A DNA stretch of 22,743 nucleotides, from positions 1 through 22,743 of the forward strand of contig DAIDKA010000258.1 in the NCBI GenBank assembly GCA_027451085.1, in the 5' to 3' direction. Under the pieces are notes generated by a model, which saw nothing but the letters and a program-made list of their open reading frames with translations, was not told where the DNA came from and ran no database searches. Origin of the DNA: Gammaproteobacteria bacterium. GTDB lineage: Bacteria; Pseudomonadota; Gammaproteobacteria; Steroidobacterales; Steroidobacteraceae. Shown one piece after another: positions 13,366 to 21,493 of the stretch. A program made the translations under genes and the position numbers. Every line of letters starts with the position of its first letter. Positions within the stretch are counted from its first letter, which is position 1.

Positions 13366-16300
13366 TCAGCTGCCAGTGCGTTCCTTGAGGAAGCCGGCCA
13401 GCACCCGGCCGGTGTGCGAGCGCCTGGCCTGACGGGCGACCTGTGCCGGCGATCCTGCCACGACCACGCGACCACCGCCGTTGCCGGCCTCCGGGCCCAT
13501 GTCGATCATCCAGTCCGCCTCGGCCATCACGTCGAGGTTGTGTTCCACCACCACCACGCTGTTGCCCGCCTCGATCAGCCTGTGCAGCACGGTGATGAGC
13601 TTCTCGACGTCCGCCATGTGCAGTCCTACCGTGGGTTCATCCAGCACATAGAAGGTGTGCTTCGGCTTCGCACGCGGTCCGGCACGGACATCGCCACGGA
13701 CCTTGGCCAGTTCCGTCACCAGCTTGATGCGCTGGGCCTCGCCACCGGACAGGGTCGGGCTCTGCTGGCCGAGGGTGAGGTAACCGAGGCCCACGTCCTG
13801 CAGCAGCTTCAGCGCATGATGCACGCGCGGATGGGAGGCGAAGAACTCCACGGCGTCATCGATGCTCATGGCCAGCATGTCGCCGATGCTCCTGCCGCGC
13901 CAGGTGACGCTGAGGGTCTCGGCATTGAAGCGCCTGCCGCCGCATTCGTCGCAGGTCATCTTCACGTCCGGCAGGAAGCTCATCTCCACTGTGCGCACGC
14001 CCTGGCCCTCGCAGCCGCCGCACCGGCCATCGCCGGAGTTGAAGGAGAACCGGCTGTTCGTGTAGCCGCGGATACGGGCCTCGGTGGTGCCGGCAAAGAT
14101 GGCGCGGATGTCGTCCCAGAAGCCCACGTAAGTGGCGGGGCAGGAACGTGGCGTCTTGCCGATGGGGGTCTGGTCGACTTCCAGCACCCGGTCCACCTGC
14201 TCCCAGCCTGTGATCCCGCGGCAGCCCAGCAACTGCGGCGTACCCGCTGCACCGCGCGCAGTGTCGGTCTTGGGTCCTGCCGCCCCGGTCCTGGCCGCTC
14301 TGGCTGCTTTTGCGGCCTTACCGCCCGGCGCCTTGTCCTCGCCGACCAGGTGCTTCAGGTTGGTGAACAGCACGTCGCGGGCGATCGTGGACTTGCCGGA
14401 ACCGGACACACCGGTGACCACGACCAGCCGGCCCAGCGGGATGCGGACATCGATACCCTCGACGTTGTGCAGGTTGATCTTCTCGAGCCTGAGCTGCGGT
14501 GTCTTGCTGTCGACCGGCCGTCGCGGCACCGCGGGATGCAGCAGCGGCTCGCGCAGGAAGCGCCCCGTGATCGACTGCGGATTGGCGATGAGATCCTCGA
14601 CCGTGCCTTCGCCAACGATCTGGCCGCCACGCACCCCGGCGCCGGGGCCCAGGTCGAGCACGTGGTCGGCGCGGCGGATGGTGTCCTCGTCGTGCTCGAC
14701 GACCACGAGGGTGTTGCGATTGGCGGCCAGCGCGGCCAGTGAGTCCAGCAGCACGGCGTTGTCGCGGGGGTGCAGGCCGATGGTCGGTTCATCGAGCACG
14801 TAGCATACGCCCTGGAGGTTTGATCCCAGCTGCGCGGCCAGGCGGATGCGCTGAGCTTCGCCACCCGACAGGGTGGGCGCAGAGCGGTCGAGTGTCAGGT
14901 AGCCCAGGCCCACCTGGGTCAGGAACGCCAGGCGGCCGCGGATTTCGACCAGCAGGTCGCGTGCGATTTCAGCTTCCCGTGCCGACATCTTCAGTTTGCC
15001 GAAGAAGGCGATCGCCTCGCCGATGGAATCCATGGTGAACTCGGCGATCGAGCGCTCACGGAACCGCACGTGCAGCGCCACGGGGTTGAGGCGCTGGCCG
15101 TTGCAGTCGTGGCATGGCACGGCCTCGCGCTCGAACCACTGGTTCCACCAGATTTCCTCGCCGGTCTGCTCCTCGTCGAAGTCGGGGATGGACAGGCCCG
15201 TGCCGAAACAGCTCTCGCACCAGCCGTGCTTGGAATTGAACGAGAACAACCGCGGGTCGAGTTCGGCGAAGCTGCGCCCGCAGCCGGGGCAGGCGCGCCG
15301 GGTCGAGAACATGGTCGCCTTGTCCCCTCCCGCTGGCAGCGCACTGACCAGGCCCTTGCCGTAGTCCAGCGCGCGTCCGAGCGCGCTGTGCAGCTCGGCA
15401 TCGGACTTCGCGTTCATGGCGAGCGTCGCCACCGGCAGTTCGATGGTGTGCTCCTTGAAGCGGTTCAGGCGCGGCCAGCGCGCGGTGGGCAGGTTGGTGC
15501 CGTCCACGCGCAGTTCACGGTAGCCCTTCTTGCTCGCCCACCTGGCCAGGTCGGTGTAGAAGCCCTTGCGCGCGACCACCAGCGGCGCCAGCAGGGTGAC
15601 GGTGCGGCCGCGGTAGTCACGCAACAGGCGTGCGGCGATGGACGAGGCGCTCTGCGGCTCGATGGCGATGTCGCAGTCCGGGCAATGCTGGGTGCCGAGC
15701 TTGACGTAAAGCAGGCGCAGGAAGTGATAGATTTCGGTCAGTGTCGCCACGGTGCTCTTGCGGCCGCCTCGGCTGGTGCGCTGTTCGATCGCAACCGTGG
15801 GTGGAATGCCGAAGATGGCGTCCACGTCCGGCCGGGCCGCCGGCTGCACGAACTGGCGGGCGTAGGCGTTGAGGGATTCCAGGTAGCGCCGCTGGCCTTC
15901 GTTGAAGATGATGTCGAACGCCAGCGTGGATTTACCGGAGCCCGATACGCCGGTGATGACGGTGAAGCGGTCGCGTGGGATGCGCACGTCGATGTTCTTG
16001 AGGTTGTGTTCCCGGGCGTTGTGCACCACCAGCTGGCCGTCGCGGTGTGCGGCGACGGCATAGGATGCAGCCTCATCGGCAACCGCTGGCAGTGGAGTGT
16101 CTGCGGACAGCGTCTGCATGCCCTCTGCCAGCGCCTGTTCGTACTCGATGAGCGCGCGGCCGGTGTGGGATGAGGTGCAGGCTTTGACCTGCGCAGGAGT
16201 GCCTGCCACTACGATCCGGCCGCCGCCGTCGCCCCCTTCTGGCCCCAGGTCAATGATCCAGTCGGCGGCGCGCATGACGTCGAGGTTGTGCTCGATCACC

Positions 16301-19170
16301 AGCAGCGAGTGTCCGGAGGACACCAGCCGCCGGAAGGCGCGCAACAGCTTGGCGATGTCGTCGAAGTGCAGACCGGTGGTGGGTTCGTCGAACAGGAAGA
16401 GCTTGCCGTTGGCGCTGGTGGCCGCGTCCTTCGAGGCGGCGTCAGCAAGGTGGCCGGCAAGCTTCAGGCGCTGCGCTTCGCCCCCCGACAGCGTGGGCAC
16501 CGGCTGGCCGAGCTTGACGTATTCGAGGCCCACGTCGGCCAGCGGTTTCAGGCGGGTTGCCAGCTCACGTGAGCCGGCGAAAAAAACCAGCGCCTCGGTA
16601 ACCGTCATGCCCAGGACGTCTGCAATGCTGGCGCGGCGCCCGTTGGCGCCTTCGCGCTTCACCTCCAGCACTTCGTCGCGGTAGCGGCTGCCGTTGCAGT
16701 CCGGGCAGCGCAGGTAGACGTCGGAGAGGAACTGCATCTCCACGTGCTCGAAGCCGTTGCCCGAACAGGTGGGGCAACGGCCGTTGCCCGAGTTGAAACT
16801 GAAGGTGCCGGCCGTATAGCGGCGTTCCACCGAGGCGGGTTCGGCCGCGAACAGTTCGCGGATGACGTCGAATGCGCCGATGTAACTGGCCGGGTTGGAG
16901 CGGGTGGTGCGGCCGATGGGGTTCTGGTCGACCATGACGACATCGTCGATGAGTTCGGCGCCCTTCAGGGCGTCGAACTCCCCCGGGATCTCGCTGGGCC
17001 GGCCGAGGTACTTCAGCAGCGCCGGGTATAGCACGTCCTCCACCAGGGTGGATTTGCCGGAGCCGGATACGCCGGTGACACAGGCCAGGCGTTTCAGCGG
17101 GATACGCACGTCGAGGTTCGTGAGGTTGTGGGCGCGCACGCCGCGTATTTCCAGCCAGCGATTGGCGCGCGCCTCGGCCACCACCTGGCCTGCCGTGGCG
17201 GCGGTGACCACCGGGCCGGCCGCAGCGCCGCCATTGACGGGCAGGGTCTTGCGGCCTGAAAGGTAGTCGGCCGTCAGCGAGTTGCGGCTGCGCCGCAGCT
17301 GCGCCGGTGAACCGTTGAACACGATGTTGCCGCCGCGCTCGCCGGCGCCTGGGCCCATGTCGATGATGCGATCGGCTTCGAGCATGATCTGCGGATCGTG
17401 TTCGACCACCACCAGCGAGTTGCCGGCATCGCGCAGGCGCTTCATCACCGTGATCACGCGCTGCATGTCGCGCGGGTGCAGGCCGATGGACGGCTCGTCC
17501 AGCACGAACAGGGTGTTGACGAGCGAGGTGCCGAGCGCCGTGGTGAGATTGATGCGCTGGACTTCGCCGCCGGACAGGGTGCGTGACTGGCGGTCCAGGG
17601 TGAGATAGCCCAGGCCGACGTCCACCAGGAAGCCCATGCGGCCGCGGATTTCGGCCAGCAGCAGGTCGGCGGCCTCGTTCAGGGTGCCGGGCAGGACCAG
17701 CTTGCGGAAGAATTGCAGCGCGCGCTGTGCCGGCAGCAGCATGAGATCGTGCAGGCACAGACCGGGCAGGCTCCGCAGCACCTCGTCGCCGAAATCCACG
17801 CCTGCGGGACGGAAGCGCGGCGTGCCGCCGAGCACCTCATCAGCCAGTTCGCGCGACCCCACGCGCCAGATGAGTCCTTCGGTCTTGAGGCGCGCGCCGT
17901 GGCAGACGTCGCAGGGGGTGTAGGCGCGATAGCGTGACAGCAGCACCCGCACGTGCATCTTGTAGGAGCGCGACTCCAGCCAGTCAAAAAAGCGCTTGAT
18001 ACCGTACCAGCAGCCCTTTTCCCAGGGACCCTCGCCCTCGATCACCCACTTGCGATGGTCCGGCGTGAGTTCACGCCAGGGCTTGTCCATGGGCACGCCG
18101 CGCTTTCTGGCGTGTTTTTCCAGATCCTCCTGGCACTCCTTGTATGACTCGGTCTGCCAGGGACGCACCGCGCCCTCGCGCAGCGTCTTGTTTTCGTCCG
18201 GAATGACCAGCCCGTAATCGATGCCGATGCGGCGGCCGAAGCCGCGGCAGCTCTCGCATGCGCCCATGGGCGAGTTGAACGAGAACTGGCTGGGGTTGGG
18301 GTCCTTGTAGCTCAGGTCGCAGTCCGGGCAGTGCAGGGCGCTGGACCAGCGCCACAGCGCCGTGGTCCGCGGCGGATCGGAGTCGTCCACCGCGTGCACG
18401 TGCACGTGCCCCTGGCCCACGCGCAGCGCGGTTTCCAGCGACTCGCGTACGCGGCCGGCTTCTGCATGCCCCAGGCGGAAGCGGTCCTGCACCACCGTCA
18501 GGATGACAAGCGGCGCAGCATCCGCGGCCGGCTTCTTCCTGCCCTTGGTGCTTTTGCCTGCTTCGGCTTTGGCTCCTGCGCGTCTGGTCTGCGGCTTTTG
18601 CGCGGCGTCCGGCTGTGGGTTTTCCAGCAGCCGGGTATAGCCCTGGCGGGCCAGCAGGTCGCGGACCTCGGTTTCGCTGAAGTTGCGCGGCACCGGCACG
18701 GGAAAGCACAGCAGCAGGCGCGGGTCGCCCGCCTCCCGGGCACGCTGCGAGAGGTCGGCCAGGATGCTCTCGGCATCGTCCTTGCGCACGGGCTTGCCGC
18801 AGCATTTGCAGAACAGGGCGCCGCCGCGTGCGAACAGCAGCTTCAGGTGGTCATTGAGTTCCGTCATCGTGCCCACGGTGGAGCGCGAGGTGCGGACCGG
18901 ATTGGTCTGGTCGATGGCGATGGCCGGAGGGATGCCCTCGACCCGGTCCACCTGCGGCTTGTCCATGCGATCCAGGAACTGGCGCGCGTAGGGGGAGAAG
19001 GTCTCCACGTAGCGCCGCTGCCCTTCCGCATACAGAGTGTCGAACACCAGCGAGGACTTGCCCGAACCGGATACGCCCGTGACCACGATCAGCTCGTGCA
19101 GCGGGATTTCGAGGTCCAGGTTCTTGAGGTTGTTCTGGCGGGCGCCGGTCAGACGGATGGAGTCACTCAT
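13366..19170 (-). CDS. uvrA: Double-length UvrA-like excinuclease ATPase (four ABC modules)
   Basis: The product has 1934 residues, about twice the usual 940. UvrA is the damage-recognition ATPase of nucleotide excision repair. Here two complete UvrA units are joined: residues 1 to about 1035 and about 1050-1934. Four Walker A motifs GVSGSGKS are intact (lysines K38, K706, K1080, K1593), as are four LSGGE signatures (about 532, 893, 1433 and 1807) and four Walker B/DEPT-type motifs. Four zinc modules keep paired CxxC motifs next to FSFNS. Basic Ala/Lys-rich linkers occur near 195-220 and 1605-1635. Because UvrA works as a dimer, this is likely a covalent pseudo-dimer. Similar giant UvrA proteins are known in Burkholderia-type bacteria. 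Neither half is textbook UvrA, so a separate standard uvrA may exist elsewhere. The ATG at 19170 has a poor ribosome site. The gene converges on the SPOR-like gene with 22 bases between. Confidence 0.93.
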   Translation of the reverse strand: MSDSIRLTGARQNNLKNLDLEIPLHELIVVTGVSGSGKSSLVFDTLYAEGQRRYVETFSPYARQFLDRMDKPQVDRVEGIPPAIAIDQTNPVRTSRSTVGTMTELNDHLKLLFARGGALFCKCCGKPVRKDDAESILADLSQRAREAGDPRLLLCFPVPVPRNFSETEVRDLLARQGYTRLLENPQPDAAQKPQTRRAGAKAEAGKSTKGRKKPAADAAPLVILTVVQDRFRLGHAEAGRVRESLETALRVGQGHVHVHAVDDSDPPRTTALWRWSSALHCPDCDLSYKDPNPSQFSFNSPMGACESCRGFGRRIGIDYGLVIPDENKTLREGAVRPWQTESYKECQEDLEKHARKRGVPMDKPWRELTPDHRKWVIEGEGPWEKGCWYGIKRFFDWLESRSYKMHVRVLLSRYRAYTPCDVCHGARLKTEGLIWRVGSRELADEVLGGTPRFRPAGVDFGDEVLRSLPGLCLHDLMLLPAQRALQFFRKLVLPGTLNEAADLLLAEIRGRMGFLVDVGLGYLTLDRQSRTLSGGEVQRINLTTALGTSLVNTLFVLDEPSIGLHPRDMQRVITVMKRLRDAGNSLVVVEHDPQIMLEADRIIDMGPGAGERGGNIVFNGSPAQLRRSRNSLTADYLSGRKTLPVNGGAAAGPVVTAATAGQVVAEARANRWLEIRGVRAHNLTNLDVRIPLKRLACVTGVSGSGKSTLVEDVLYPALLKYLGRPSEIPGEFDALKGAELIDDVVMVDQNPIGRTTRSNPASYIGAFDVIRELFAAEPASVERRYTAGTFSFNSGNGRCPTCSGNGFEHVEMQFLSDVYLRCPDCNGSRYRDEVLEVKREGANGRRASIADVLGMTVTEALVFFAGSRELATRLKPLADVGLEYVKLGQPVPTLSGGEAQRLKLAGHLADAASKDAATSANGKLFLFDEPTTGLHFDDIAKLLRAFRRLVSSGHSLLVIEHNLDVMRAADWIIDLGPEGGDGGGRIVVAGTPAQVKACTSSHTGRALIEYEQALAEGMQTLSADTPLPAVADEAASYAVAAHRDGQLVVHNAREHNLKNIDVRIPRDRFTVITGVSGSGKSTLAFDIIFNEGQRRYLESLNAYARQFVQPAARPDVDAIFGIPPTVAIEQRTSRGGRKSTVATLTEIYHFLRLLYVKLGTQHCPDCDIAIEPQSASSIAARLLRDYRGRTVTLLAPLVVARKGFYTDLARWASKKGYRELRVDGTNLPTARWPRLNRFKEHTIELPVATLAMNAKSDAELHSALGRALDYGKGLVSALPAGGDKATMFSTRRACPGCGRSFAELDPRLFSFNSKHGWCESCFGTGLSIPDFDEEQTGEEIWWNQWFEREAVPCHDCNGQRLNPVALHVRFRERSIAEFTMDSIGEAIAFFGKLKMSAREAEIARDLLVEIRGRLAFLTQVGLGYLTLDRSAPTLSGGEAQRIRLAAQLGSNLQGVCYVLDEPTIGLHPRDNAVLLDSLAALAANRNTLVVVEHDEDTIRRADHVLDLGPGAGVRGGQIVGEGTVEDLIANPQSITGRFLREPLLHPAVPRRPVDSKTPQLRLEKINLHNVEGIDVRIPLGRLVVVTGVSGSGKSTIARDVLFTNLKHLVGEDKAPGGKAAKAARAARTGAAGPKTDTARGAAGTPQLLGCRGITGWEQVDRVLEVDQTPIGKTPRSCPATYVGFWDDIRAIFAGTTEARIRGYTNSRFSFNSGDGRCGGCEGQGVRTVEMSFLPDVKMTCDECGGRRFNAETLSVTWRGRSIGDMLAMSIDDAVEFFASHPRVHHALKLLQDVGLGYLTLGQQSPTLSGGEAQRIKLVTELAKVRGDVRAGPRAKPKHTFYVLDEPTVGLHMADVEKLITVLHRLIEAGNSVVVVEHNLDVMAEADWMIDMGPEAGNGGGRVVVAGSPAQVARQARRSHTGRVLAGFLKERTGS

Positions 19171-19208
19171 CCGCCTATGTTAAAGGAGGGTGGACGCAGC
19201 CGCAGTCC

Positions 19209-19236
19209 AGTATCATCGAAGGTCAGGTACTGTATA
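19209..19236 (-). promoter_or_regulatory. Putative promoter of the double uvrA gene
   Basis: Read on the minus strand, TATACA (19231-19236) and GATACT (19209-19214) could be -35 and -10 elements with 16-base spacing, giving a leader of about 30 bases before the ATG at 19170. Each matches the consensus at 4 of 6 positions. Confidence 0.35.
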
Positions 19237-19247
19237 AATCGCCCGCC
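19228..19247. promoter_or_regulatory. Weak LexA-like half site upstream of uvrA
   Basis: TACTGTATAAATCGCCCGCC has a perfect left half (TACTGTATA) of the LexA consensus, but the right CAG reads CCG. It overlaps the putative uvrA -35. E. coli uvrA also has a LexA box with a strong left half, but this one is clearly poorer. The TATAAA within it could instead be a -10 for the divergent gene at 19257. Confidence 0.3.
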
Positions 19248-19256
19248 CGAGAGCTC

Positions 19257-20435
19257 ATGAGCAAACCAGACTCCGGCCCCGAATTTGACTTTGAAACCCG
19301 CGTCATCCACGGCGGCCAGCGCCCCGACCCGCTGACCGGCGCGGTCATGACTCCCATCTACCTGACCTCGACCTATGTCCAGGACAGCCCCGGGCTGCAC
19401 AAGGGTTACGACTATGCCCGCACGCGCAATCCCACGCGCGATGCGTTGCAGGCGGCACTGGCCGACCTCGAAGGCGCCGCGGCGGCGTTCGCATTCGCCT
19501 CCGGCATGGCGGCGATCTCCACGGTGGTGGAGACGCTCGATGCGGGGTCGCATGTGGTCGTGTCGCATGACCTGTACGGTGGCACCTTCCGGCTGTTCTC
19601 GAAGATCCGCAACCGCTCTGCGGGCATCACCCACACCTTCGTGGACCTGTCGGATCTCGCAGCGGTGGAGGCGGCCATCAGACCCGAGACGCGCATGATC
19701 TGGACGGAGTCGCCCACCAACCCGATGCTGAACCTGGTGGACCTGGCCGCTGTGGCGGCGCTGGCGAAGCGTCGCGGACTGATCACGGTGTGCGACAACA
19801 CCTTTGCCACGCCCTTCCTGCAGCGCCCGCTGGAACTGGGTATCGACATCGTGGTGCATTCGGCCACCAAGTACATCAACGGCCACTCGGACGTGCTGGG
19901 TGGCGCGGTCATGGTCCGCGACACGGAGCTGGCGGCGCAGTTCAAATTCCTGCAGAACGGCCTGGGGAGCATGTCCGGGGCCTTTGACAGCTTCATGATG
20001 CTGCGCGGGATCAAGACCCTGGCGGTGCGCATGGAGCGCCATTGCGCCAATGCATTGAAAATCGCGCAGTTCCTGGAGCAGCACCCCAAGGTGAACAAGG
20101 TCCGCTATCCCGGCCTGCCGAGCCACCCGCAGCACGAACTGGCCAGGCGGCAGATGCGGGGCGGATTCGGTGGCATCATCTGTGCCGAGCTCAAGGGCAC
20201 GCTTGCGGACGCGCGGCGCTTCCTGGAAGCCTGCGAGCTGTTCTCGTTAGGGGAGAGCCTGGGAGGCATCGAAAGCCTCATTGAACATCCGGCCTTGATG
20301 ACCCACCAGGGGCTGCCGCCGCAAATGCGCGCGGAACTCGGCATCAGCGATGGTCTGATACGCTTTTCCGTGGGTATCGAGTCCGCTTCGGACCTGATCG
20401 CGGAACTGGACGCCGCGCTCGCCACCATCGGCTAG
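19257..20435 (+). CDS. PLP-dependent cystathionine gamma-synthase/gamma-lyase (MetB-like)
   Basis: The product has 392 residues and belongs to the Cys/Met metabolism PLP family (fold type I). Visible features are the N-terminal TRVIHGGQRPDPLTGAV, the phosphate-contacting YDYARTRNPTR segment (about 46-56), SGMAAIS (about 82-88), the cofactor-binding D in VCDNTFATP, and the Schiff-base lysine K205 in SATKYINGHSD. The C-terminal SLGGIESLIEHPALMTH is also typical. Enzymes of this type make or cleave cystathionine in the trans-sulfuration route between cysteine and methionine. Sequence alone does not cleanly separate gamma-synthase, gamma-lyase or sulfhydrylase activity. Synthase (MetB) is a reasonable first guess, and the lyase is the main alternative. 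It is divergent from uvrA with an 86-base gap and has only a weak GAGAG ribosome site. The length is normal. Confidence 0.92.
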   Translation: MSKPDSGPEFDFETRVIHGGQRPDPLTGAVMTPIYLTSTYVQDSPGLHKGYDYARTRNPTRDALQAALADLEGAAAAFAFASGMAAISTVVETLDAGSHVVVSHDLYGGTFRLFSKIRNRSAGITHTFVDLSDLAAVEAAIRPETRMIWTESPTNPMLNLVDLAAVAALAKRRGLITVCDNTFATPFLQRPLELGIDIVVHSATKYINGHSDVLGGAVMVRDTELAAQFKFLQNGLGSMSGAFDSFMMLRGIKTLAVRMERHCANALKIAQFLEQHPKVNKVRYPGLPSHPQHELARRQMRGGFGGIICAELKGTLADARRFLEACELFSLGESLGGIESLIEHPALMTHQGLPPQMRAELGISDGLIRFSVGIESASDLIAELDAALATIG

Positions 20436-20446
20436 GCGTCTGCAGC

Positions 20447-20462
20447 CCCGGGACCAGCCGGG
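20447..20462. terminator. Short hairpin after the cystathionine enzyme gene
   Basis: CCCGG (20447-20451) and CCGGG (20458-20462) form a 5-bp stem with a 6-base loop just after the stop codon. There is no T tract. It is weak evidence for termination. Confidence 0.2.
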
Positions 20463-20503
20463 CCTGCGTCAACAGGTCGCAGGTGCGCTGGCGGGTGTGC
20501 CGC

Positions 20504-20509
20504 CATAAT
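20504..20509 (+). promoter_or_regulatory. Possible -10 element for the HiPIP gene
   Basis: CATAAT lies 35 bases before the HiPIP start codon and differs from TATAAT at one base. No good -35 is seen. Confidence 0.3.
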
Positions 20510-20544
20510 CTGCCGGGCTGCTTATGGTCGTCAGAGGAGCGAAC

Positions 20545-20880
20545 ATGACCGACAAAGCCATCAATGACCCTGGCCGCCGGGCGTTTCTATATGCCCTGGC
20601 GGCATCTCCCGCAGCCGCCCTGATCGGCGCGAAGCCCGCACGGGCAGGGCAGTCCCTGCCGCACATGGACCAGTCTGACCCCCAGGCCCACAGCTTTGCG
20701 TATTTCAATGACGCCGCCAAGGTGCCGGCTGGCACCGTGCCTTACAAGCCCGGCCAGCGTTGCGACAACTGCCAGCTGCTGCAGGGGAATGCCGCAGACG
20801 CATGGCGGCCGTGTCCGTTGTTCCCCGGCAAGCTGGTGAGCACCAAGGCCTGGTGCCGCTACTGGGTCGCCAAGCCCTAG
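20545..20880 (+). CDS. High-potential iron-sulfur protein (HiPIP), Tat-exported
   Basis: The product has 111 residues. The ATG at 20545 follows a strong Shine-Dalgarno sequence (AGAGGAG at 20533-20539), so it is preferred over the in-frame ATG at 20524. The N-terminus carries a twin-arginine signal (R11-R12-A-F-L, hydrophobic stretch, PARA-G cleavage near residue 34), as expected because HiPIPs are exported folded with their cluster. Cysteines C73, C76, C90 and C104 match the C-x2-C-x13-C-x13-C ligand pattern for one [4Fe-4S] cluster, with an aromatic-rich end (WCRYW). HiPIPs carry electrons in the periplasm between membrane complexes and oxidases or photosynthetic centres. The gene is tail-to-tail with the RegB/RegA operon, 13 bases away. 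The electron partner is not encoded in the window. Confidence 0.95.
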   Translation: MTDKAINDPGRRAFLYALAASPAAALIGAKPARAGQSLPHMDQSDPQAHSFAYFNDAAKVPAGTVPYKPGQRCDNCQLLQGNAADAWRPCPLFPGKLVSTKAWCRYWVAKP

Positions 20881-20893
20881 GAGGTTTGCTGCA

Positions 20894-21493
20894 TCACCAG
20901 GGCTCGTCCTGGCGACGTTCAGGACCCGGGCGCTTGGCCAGCTTGCGCTGCAAAGACCTGCGGTGCATGCCGAGCAGCCGCGCCGCTGCCGAGATGTTGC
21001 CGTTCGACTCCGTGAGTGCCTGGTTGATGTGTTCCCACTCGAGCCGGTTCAGGGGGATCATTGTAGGCGCCCGTTGCGCCTGCGCCTGCGCCGCCGCGTC
21101 AGGGGTAATGGCATTGATGATCATCGCGGCCGTGGTGGGCTTCAGAAGGTAGTTGTCGGCGCCGCGCTTGATCGCCTCGACGGCGGTGGCGACGCTGGCA
21201 TAGCCTGTCATCAGCACGATGCGCGCCCCGGGATGCAGGGCCCGCAAGGGTTCTATCAGCTCAAGGCCGGAGTGTGCGCCGAGTTTGAGGTCGATCAGGA
21301 TAAAGTCGTAGCGCTGCCCGGGTCGTCGCGCCAGCTCCAGTGCTTTTTCAAAATTCTGCGCCGTCTGCGAGTCGTAACGGCGCCGGGCCAGTGATCGCTG
21401 CAGGGTCTGCAGGTACAGCGGATCGTCATCGATCAACAGGCCTGCGGCAAGGGGTGCAGGCCCGGTTGCGGACGTGGCGTTGTGCATGCTCAT
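20894..21493 (-). CDS. RegA/PrrA/ActR-type redox response regulator
   Basis: The product has 199 residues. The receiver domain (about 17-130) has the acidic pocket D22-D24, the phosphorylated D68 in LIDLKLG, T96 in MTGYAS, and K118 in LLKP. A linker leads to a Fis-type helix-turn-helix (about 150-190) with NISAAARLLGMHRRSLQRKL, as in the RegA/PrrA/ActR family, which has no AAA+ domain. The partner kinase gene upstream overlaps it by 4 bases (ATGA), so the two are translationally coupled. In relatives this regulator controls respiration, electron carriers, carbon and nitrogen fixation in response to redox state. The adjacent HiPIP gene is a natural candidate target, but no operator was identified. 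Confidence 0.94.
   Translation of the reverse strand: MSMHNATSATGPAPLAAGLLIDDDPLYLQTLQRSLARRRYDSQTAQNFEKALELARRPGQRYDFILIDLKLGAHSGLELIEPLRALHPGARIVLMTGYASVATAVEAIKRGADNYLLKPTTAAMIINAITPDAAAQAQAQRAPTMIPLNRLEWEHINQALTESNGNISAAARLLGMHRRSLQRKLAKRPGPERRQDEPW

Noticed and set aside
19183..19238. AGGAGG followed by GTG on the plus strand as start of a small gene
   Set aside because: Spacing between AGGAGG and GTG is zero and the frame stops at TAA after 15 codons.
13414..19260. Several plus-strand frames of 200-440 codons opposite uvrA
   Set aside because: All run antisense to intact UvrA motifs and have no domain of their own.
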